Source: Strigamia acuminata (taxonomy: Eukaryota; Arthropoda; Chilopoda; Geophilomorpha; Linotaeniidae). Taken from it: a DNA stretch of 60,000 bases. Under the pieces are notes generated by a model, which was given only the letters and a program-made list of their open reading frames with translations, did not search any database and was not told where the DNA came from. Of the stretch, positions 34,001-43,000 are shown piece by piece. Position numbers and translations under genes: made by a program. The stretch covers positions 1,490,001 to 1,550,000 of the forward strand of contig OX442316.1 of NCBI GenBank assembly GCA_949358305.1, written 5' to 3'. The number at the start of each line of letters is the position of its first letter. The stretch's first letter is position 1.

Positions 34001-37000
34001 AATGCATGCATGAAATTTGTTAATTTAGTCATTAGAAGATTTTTTAGGGCGTTAAATTTGAGTTCAGATTTAAAAAAGGTGCATTTTTCGATGTGAAGTA
34101 TGCTATTATTCAGTTAAGACTTCACAAAATTTACTTTCTAGGGATGATGATGCACATTTTAGCCATGAAAATGCACATTTTAGTCATGAAAATGCACATT
34201 TTAGCCATGAAAATGCACATTTTAGTCATGAAAATGTACATTTTAGCCATGAAAATGCACATTTTAGCCATGAAAATGTACATTTTAGCCATGAAAATGC
34301 TCGTGTACTTTTCGGTGCTAAAATCGAATTTTGCCTTAAATAAATGAATTTCTAGGCTTCAAAATGCAAGGATTTTAGACATTAAAATTCAATCTTCAAG
34401 TTTCAAGTTTTTTAATAAATGCGTTTGCAAGGTCGACAATGCATTCTTTATGCATAATAAAATCTTCAGCAGGGCTAAAATTCAGTTAGATTAAACGAAA
34501 TGCATCTATTGGTCTAAAAATGCATCCTTAAACTCATGAAAATGCATGTTTTAAATCATGAAAATTCATTTTGCAGTGCTAAAATCGAGTTTAGACTTTA
34601 AAGAATGCATTTAAAGCCATGAAAATGCATTATTTATGCACGAAAATGCATCTTTCTTGCAAGAAAATACATCTTTCTTGCAAGAAAATACATCTTTCTT
34701 GCAAGAAAATACATCTTTCTTGCAAGAAAATACAACTTTCTTGCAAGAAAATACATCTTTCTTGCAAGAAAATACATCTTTCTTGCAAGAAAATACATCT
34801 TTCTTGCAAGAAAATACATCTTTCTTGCAAGAAAATACATCTTTCTTGCAAGAAAATACATCTTTCTTGCAAGAAAATACATCTTTCTTGCAAGAAAATA
34901 CATCTTTCTTGCAAGAAAATACATCTTTCTTGCAAGAAAATACATCTTTCTTGCAAGAAAATACATCTTTCTTGCAAGAAAATACATCTTTGTTGCAAGA
35001 AAAAAATATTTTTTTGTGCGTGATAATTTTTTTTCGAGCTAAAATGGAGTTTAGAGTTTAGAAAGTGCATTTTCTAGTGCAAAAATTGAATGTAAAAGTT
35101 TTTTTTAAAAAAAACACACTGACGGAAATAGATTGCTTTACGTAAATGCTTTACGAATTATTTTGTAGGTATTAACCCTAACACATTGGACATAACTGTA
35201 GATTTTCCTCACCAAGTCAACTGGACTGGAGTGATGTCTGAAATGGAACTTGTACCTTGTACTCATCCTAGTGTAATGTAAGTTCGTTTTTACAATTGCA
35301 TGGAATCGTATAAAGGTTGATTTTCTATTTTCTCTTTTCTATTCAGTTGTGACAGCTGTCAAGCATTTCCCGTATCCGGTCCACGATATAAATGCCGCGT
35401 ATGCGATGACTTCGACTATTGCGAGACCTGTTTCAACTCGAAACGCTCGCACAAGCATCCGTTTAATTGCATCGCCATGCCGGGGAGCACGCCCGTGTTT
35501 GCCGGACGACCTGGGAGGTTCCAGAAGAAAACCGAGGTCATTTCCAGCGCTACGAATTTGCTCTTGGAGTGGTCTCAGTGCGTCAAGAATTTAACCGTCT
35601 CGTCTCGAGAGAGTTGGGCTCATCGTCTCATCAGCGGTTCTGGATCCTATTGGCAGAGCAGTGGAACCCAAGGAAAAGTAATTGCATTTTAGACTTTAAA
35701 AAATACACTTAAGAGTCTAAACTTGATTTTAGATAACATTTTTAACTGATAAAATGGGCATTCAAATAGTCTATAATTGATTTTAGGCTTTATTAAAGAG
35801 TCTAAAATAGATTTCAGACATTAAAACTACATTTAAAGAGGCTGAAATTTATTTCAGACCTTAAAAATGTATTTCAGACATTGGAAAGTTTAATTTTAGA
35901 CATGACAATCCATTTTCTAAGCACATTTTAGACGTTGAGCAATCGACGAGATCGCATTTTTGTGTTGTTTCTTTGAATGAATTGATGTCGTTTGTTGATT
36001 TTAGCATTGGATTCGATTGGAAATGCAGCCGGATATTGTGGTACATCGTCTGCGCATGCACGTGAAGCCGTCAGATTTTAGTTACATGCCATCATTGCTT
36101 GTTGTAAGCGGCGGAGATTCTCTGGCCGCCATGAAAGAACTCAAAGTTATCAACGTCAACGTGAACGAAAGCGTTGTCGTCGTCCTTTCGGATGTGAATG
36201 AGGTAACAGTTGTCATTTGTAAATTTTTTAAACAATTTGTTTTTATTTATTTTGTGAATTTTTTGTCTGTGAATTGTCAGTATTATCGATTTCTGGAGAT
36301 GGCGATCAAGCAATGTCATAGCATGGGCGTGGATTGTCGGATTCACGGACTAACGATCGTTGGGAGACCGCAATCGGACGACGAGGATCTCGTTACCTCA
36401 ATTTCGTATTTGGTGTCGGACAGCGAAGAAGTCGAAGAGGATTTGGTGGCGTTGAATAAGAGGAATCGATCTGATGCGCAAAGGGAATTTCAGAGTCGGA
36501 TATATGTTTGGGGATTGAATGATAAAGATCAATTGGGAGGACTCAAAGGATCCAAAGTGAGTTAGTTCTAGTGTTGAAAAGTGGTTAACAACAAAGAAAT
36601 ACGCCAATTTTGAATTTTGAATTTTTTGACGAATTTTCACAATTGATGTGAATTTTTTGACCAATTTTAACAAAATTTGATGAATTTTTTGACCGATTTT
36701 TAACAAAATTTGACGAATTTGTAAACAATTCTGAGTACCATTGAGATGATTTACAGTGTTCGTTGTTGAAATTTGATTTGAACTTTATCAAATTTAGATT
36801 AAGTTACCAATCGTGTCGGAATACCTTTCGGCATTGAGAGTCGTCCAAACAGCTGGTGGATCGAAGAGTTTATTCATCGGTAACATTTATTCAAACAATT
36901 TGTTGAATTTAAAATGTACAAATTTGTGTAAACTTGTCCAACAGTCACGCAAGAAGGAAAAGTTTACGTTTGCGGCGAAGGCACGAACGGCCGCCTCGGC

Positions 37001-40000
37001 CTCGGCCACAGCAACAACATCGCCATTCCGCGTCAACTGATGTCGCTCAGCCAATTCGTCGTGAAAAAAGTGTCCGTCCATTCGGGTGGAAGACACGCAA
37101 TGGCCCTCACTATCGACGGCAAAGTATTTTCGTGGGGCGAGGGCGACGACGGCAAATTAGGACATGGAAATCGAAAGTAATTTAGCACGAAAATTATTGC
37201 ACTGGCATAATGACTGATCAATGGGCAAAAGTTTGAGACCGATTGAGAAAATTTAGGTAAAATGAACAAAATTGGAGAAACCTCGGATAAAATGAACAAA
37301 ATTTTAATGAAAAAATGAGAAAATTTTGTAGAAAATCGTCGAATATTGACGGTCGTTATGCCACGCAAACAGTGTAAACGGTGTAAATGCTTAATTGCGA
37401 ATTGTTTCCGCAGCACTTTAGATCGGCCACGATTAATCGAAGCTCTGAAATCGAAACGCGTGCGCGATATTGCCTGTGGCAGTTCCCACAGCGCCGCCAT
37501 CACATCGAACGGAGAACTGTACACTTGGGGTATGGGCGAATACGGTCGCCTCGGACACGGAGACACTGTAACACAACTTCGGCCTAAACTGGTGAAGGCT
37601 TTGTTGGGCCAGCGTGTGATCCAAGCCGCTTGCGGAAGCCGCGACGCGCAGACGCTCTGCCTGACGGACGAGGGACTCGTCTACTCGTGGGGCGACGGCG
37701 ATTTCGGCAAACTGGGTCGCGGGGGCAGCGAGGGCTGCAATATTCCCCACAACATCGAACGCTTGAACGGGTTGGGCGTGTGTCAGATCGAGTGCGGTGC
37801 GCAGTTCTCGATGGCGCTTACCAAGTCGGGACAAGTTTGGACGTGGGGGAAAGGGGACTACTTCAGGTTGGGGCATGGCACGGATCAGCATGTGCGCAGA
37901 CCGCAGTTGGTCGAGGGGCTCAGGGGCAAGAAGATCATCCATGTTGCTGTGGGGGCGTTACACTGCTTAGCTGTGACCGATACCGGCCAGGTTAGTATTA
38001 CTAGAATAATATAATAATAACGGCTTTTATGCCTTTTACCATTTTACCAGGGAATGAATGACGCCACAATTTTTTATAATTGAATTTGCTCATCGTGATG
38101 AGCTTTTCATGAATCTAATTTCTTCAATTTTTCACTAATTTCCACCAATTTTTTTTGACAAAATTCGTCTAATTAATGCCGAATTTGATGCAATTAATGC
38201 CGAATTTGATGCAATTTACGACGCAGTTTGTCTAATCTCGTAAATTGTTTCTGAATTATTTTTCATAAATGTTGACTTAATTGCACGCGTGGCGTCATTC
38301 AATTGTCCTGGTCGCTATTTTGCAATCACCCGAAATGGTTGTTTTGTTTCTAAGGTTTACGCTTGGGGAGATAACGATCACGGCCAACAGGGTAACGGAA
38401 GTACGGCCGTCAACAGAAAACCCGCTCTGGTTCACGGCCTCGAAGGAATCAAAATCATGCGCGTGGCATGCGGCTCCTCTCACAGCATCGCATGGACATT
38501 GGCCGACAGACTCGTTCGACATCTCCACGAACCTATTTTGTTTACCACCGCCAAGGATCCTTTAGGCGCCGGCGCTTTAGGTACAAATTGCAAACATTCA
38601 CAATTTCACATTCACATTCACATTCACATTTCTTGGCATTCTTTGTAGGTTGGCACGAAGGAACGATCGAGGAATGTCCGTCGAATCAAAGCGTAGCTTC
38701 GGTAGCTAGCTCGAGCAAAATGACTCGTCCGTCATTAGCGAAAATAGTCCTAGCCTTAGACTCGAATGCAGCACGCCAACAAGCCTTGCAACACATCCTT
38801 CATACACTTCAGATTTTATTTGCTCGGTAAGTAAACGTAAAGTTGCATTAGTCGATGGTCTAAACGTTTATATGTACAAAATCATAATGCACCATTGAGA
38901 CAAACGCAATTGAGCAGAATGCAATTAATCTGTTTAATGTTGCAGGGATATCGTAATATCAGCTTTAATGCCGCACACAGAAATTGTAAATATGCCTTTT
39001 GCCAACAAAAATTCAAATAGTGCCATAGCTATGACAAGTAGCAGCCTCATTAGTCCTCCCGCGGAGCAACAGCCCGCAACTCCCGTCGCCGAGGTGCCGT
39101 CGCCTACCGCAGCTCCCATTGTATTTATTTCTGTTCGAATTGTTTTGGAATTGTACTTAACTTTTGTTTTGTTGATTGAAAAGCCCACATGCAGCAGTGA
39201 AGTTGTTCGAGGTGGCGGCGAAGCTCCGGTTAGTGTTGCCGAAATGAATGCCTTGTTGAATTTAACGACACATTCGAATGCGGTAAGAAAATAATAACTA
39301 AGGAAGGCGCTTGCAAAAATAGTGAGATTTTGCGACAGTGTGCCATTGCAAAAATTGGTTTTGTTGACAGATGACTCCAGACAGTGAGGAAGAACCTCTA
39401 CTGGTGATGCCCATGTCCTTGCCGTCGCTTCCCAGCTCCACCAGCTTGTCGTCGAAGACATCGAAAATGTCTTCATCAGCTGCGAGCATCCTCGCGGTGA
39501 CGTTGACGACCAACGATCAAGTACGCAGTTTGTATTTATCGAAATACGTGTAGGGTTTGGTGAATCGTGGCCTTTGTTAGGTGACGAATACCGAAGGCGT
39601 CGACACGTTGTTCCTTCAGGAACTGGATGAATTCACCAGCAGATTGACCGTAGACGATGCGCGGGTTTTGGTCGATTTGCTGAAATTGGCGGTCGCTGGG
39701 CGAGCCGGAGATAAATCCAAGGAGGCGGTTGCCGTCGTGCTCACTAGTTTGGCCAAAGTCAATATTAATGTAAGTTAGGGTTTTTGGTGCTTTTGGTTTT
39801 GAGTTTTTGTTTTGATTTGTTTTGATTTTGTTGCGCAGATTTCAGAGATGTTAATGGAGATTTGTGTGACTGAGTTGGAAGATGTGGCGGCTGATTTGGA
39901 CAATGGGCATAATGTACCTCAACCTGTAGTTCAAGAAAGTACTCATCCCTATGTTGATGATGTTTCTCAATCTGGACATGTTAAAATTTTAGGTAAAATT

Positions 40001-43000
40001 AATTACTCCGTAGTTATTAATATTTTGCGTGTAAATTTTTTTGAAATTTGATATTCTGATGCTAGAGATTTTCATAAATGCATATTTTGTTTTAAAATGA
40101 ATATATTTCGGTAGAAATGAAAAAATCGATTTTTTTTCAATAAAATTTTTAAATATTTCTACAATTTTATAAAATTTAGAAATTTTAGAAATTTTGATAA
40201 TACAGTAATTGAAATGTTGGCATTAAAATTGTACATTTAAAAAATCGGTTTAAAAATTGAAAAATTGAAAGAGAAAAAGAATTGTTTTTTTTTAATTGTG
40301 GGCATTCTAACGAAAACTGAGCATTTTGTAGGCGCAGTAGCATTTCGAGTGGAATTCGACCGTCAATGTTCGACCGAAAGGCGCCACGATCCTCTAACCT
40401 TAATGGACGGCGCAGGTCGGATCGTGTCGATTCGATCCGGCCGCGAATGGAGTGATTGGTCGACGGAACTGCGCATTTCGGGCGACGAGCTGCGCTGGAA
40501 GTTCAGCAGTGATGGATCGGTGAATGGTTGGGGCTGGCGATTTACAGTTTTCCCCATCATGCCTGCAACTGGACCCAAGGATGTCTTGTCGGATCGAACC
40601 GTTCTCTCGCATCCTTCCATCGACTTGGTCACCTGTCTGCTCGAATATCGTATGGATTATACCTCCGACCGCAATATCGTATCACGACTGGCTGCCGCTC
40701 TCGCTGCCTGTGCTCAATTGAGTTCACTCGGTAACCTTTCTTCTTTTTTGGTTTCCAACAAAAACATTCTTTTAACATTGGCAAAATACATTTTTACCAT
40801 ACATTTGGGAAAAGATATTAATCATTTGACTTTTCTAGCTCCAGCTCAAAGGATGTGGGCTCTTCAATGTTTACGAAAACTCATCATGTCCAGTTTCGGT
40901 TGTTCGATAAACGTGGTTGATTTGTTGAATAATTACAACACACCGGATCATTCGCCGGATCAGCCTGCTAGTCCGAAATTAAATGTGCGTACAAATGAAA
41001 CTTATTATTCCCTAATCGTTGAATTGAGCCTTTTGTATTTCAGACCGTTAGTGACACGGCGCTAACGTCTCTAGTCAAGGGACTACCGGAAGCACTGCTT
41101 AGACAGTACGATTACGAAGACGTGGTCGTGCGAGGAGGAAAGCACTTGATGCACAGCTCATTTTTTCAAGTGATAAAAAATGAAAAATTTTGAAAATTTA
41201 AAAATTAAAATTTGAATGATTTTTAGGTCCTGGTTGCATTGGCGTGCGATTTGGGACTCGATCAGCTGCCATGCTGTTCGGAAACTCACAAATGGGCGTG
41301 GTTCAAGCGCTACTGCATAGCATCGCGCGTCGCAGCTGCTCTCATCCAACACCATTCTTTCCCACTGGAATTCTGCACCGAAGTACGCAAAAAAATACTC
41401 GAGATGGTGCCAGAGGACGAAGCAGTGACGGACGAGCACGAGAATAATCAGTTGTTTCGTCAGGAACACGACGAACAGCTTTTGCAATGGCTCAACCGGT
41501 TTGAAAAATATCAAAAATACATGTAGAGTCAATAGTCAAGTTGGAAATGAAAATGGTTTTGCTCGTTTTTGTTTCTAGACGTTCCGAGGACTGGACACTT
41601 TCTTGGGGAGGCAGTGGCATCATCTACGGCTGGGGACACAATCACAGGGGGCAGTTAGGAGGCGTGGAAGGCGCGAAAGTCAAGTTGCCCACTCCTTGCG
41701 AAGCTTTGTCTTCGTTGAGACCGGTGCAGCTGATTGGAGGAGAACAGACTCTGTTTGCGGTGACTGCAGATGGCAGGGTAATTGATTGTATTCGTTGTAG
41801 GAAAGGAATGAATGTGTGTTTAATGTTTAATTTTTGCTTTGTTTGTTTGTTTCAGGTCTATGCTACGGGCTACGGGGCCGGCGGTAGACTAGGAATCGGC
41901 GGCATAGATTCTGTATCGACGCCCACTTTGCTCGAAAGCATCCAGCATGTTTTCATCAAACAAGTGGCCGTGAACTCGGGAGGCAAACACTGCCTGGCGC
42001 TGAGCGCCGAGGGAGAGGTGTACTCGTGGGGCGAAGGCGACGATGGCAAACTCGGCCACGGCAACAAGAGCTCGTGCGACCGACCGCGCCTCGTCGAGAC
42101 TCTCCGCGGCAAGGAAGTGGTGGCCATCGCGTGTGGCGGAGGCCACAGCGCGTGCATCACGGTCGACGGCAACCTGTACACGTGGGGGAAGGGCCGCTAC
42201 GGGCGCCTGGGCCACGGGGACAGCGAGGACCAGGCCAAGGCCAAGTTGGTGGATGCGCTCGTCGGATATCACGTGACGGACGTGGCGTGCGGCAGCGGCG
42301 ATGCGCAGACATTGTGTATAACGGACGACAATTGCGTGTGGTCGTGGGGGGACGGCGACTACGGCAAATTGGGACGTGGGGGCAGCGACGGGTGCAAAGT
42401 TCCCATGAAGATTGACTCCCTGGCTGGGCTAGGGGTCATCAAGGTGGAGTGCGGCTCGCAGTTTTCGGTCGCTCTCACGCGATCGGGAGGAGTTTACACT
42501 TGGTGAGTGTTTGTTTAACAACCTAGTGCAAAAAGGTGTACCAAATGTTTTGAGGATTAAAGTTGGTCCTTTTCATTAATTTTCATAATTGTTTGTGTAA
42601 TTTGTTTAAGTGTTTTATGTTTTATTTATTATTTATTTCAGGGGAAAGGGTGATTACCATCGGCTAGGACACGGCACCGACGACCACGTGCGCCGTCCTC
42701 GGAAAGTGACGAGTCTCCAAGGCAAGAAGGTGATTTGCATCGCGACGGGCTCGCTGCATTGCGTGGCCTGTACTGATGCAGGCGAGGTGTACACGTGGGG
42801 CGACAACGACGAGGGCCAGCTGGGCGACGGGACGACCAACGCCATCCAAAGGCCGCGACTGCTGACCGCGCTGCAGGGCAAGAAGATCAACCACGTGGCG
42901 TGCGGCTCGGCGCACACGCTCGCATGGTCCACCAACAAAGCCGTGAGCGCCACCAAACTGCCCGGCGTCGTGCCGATGGAGTACGACCACCTGCGGGACA

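Noticed and set aside
21212-35003. CRISPR-like regular arrays
   Set aside because: Units are directly adjacent with no unique spacers, in introns of an animal gene; these are minisatellites.
34619-35070. Open frames of 117-146 codons on both strands
   Set aside because: They arise from the 21-bp array, whose unit is a multiple of three without stops; the peptides are pure seven-residue repeats.
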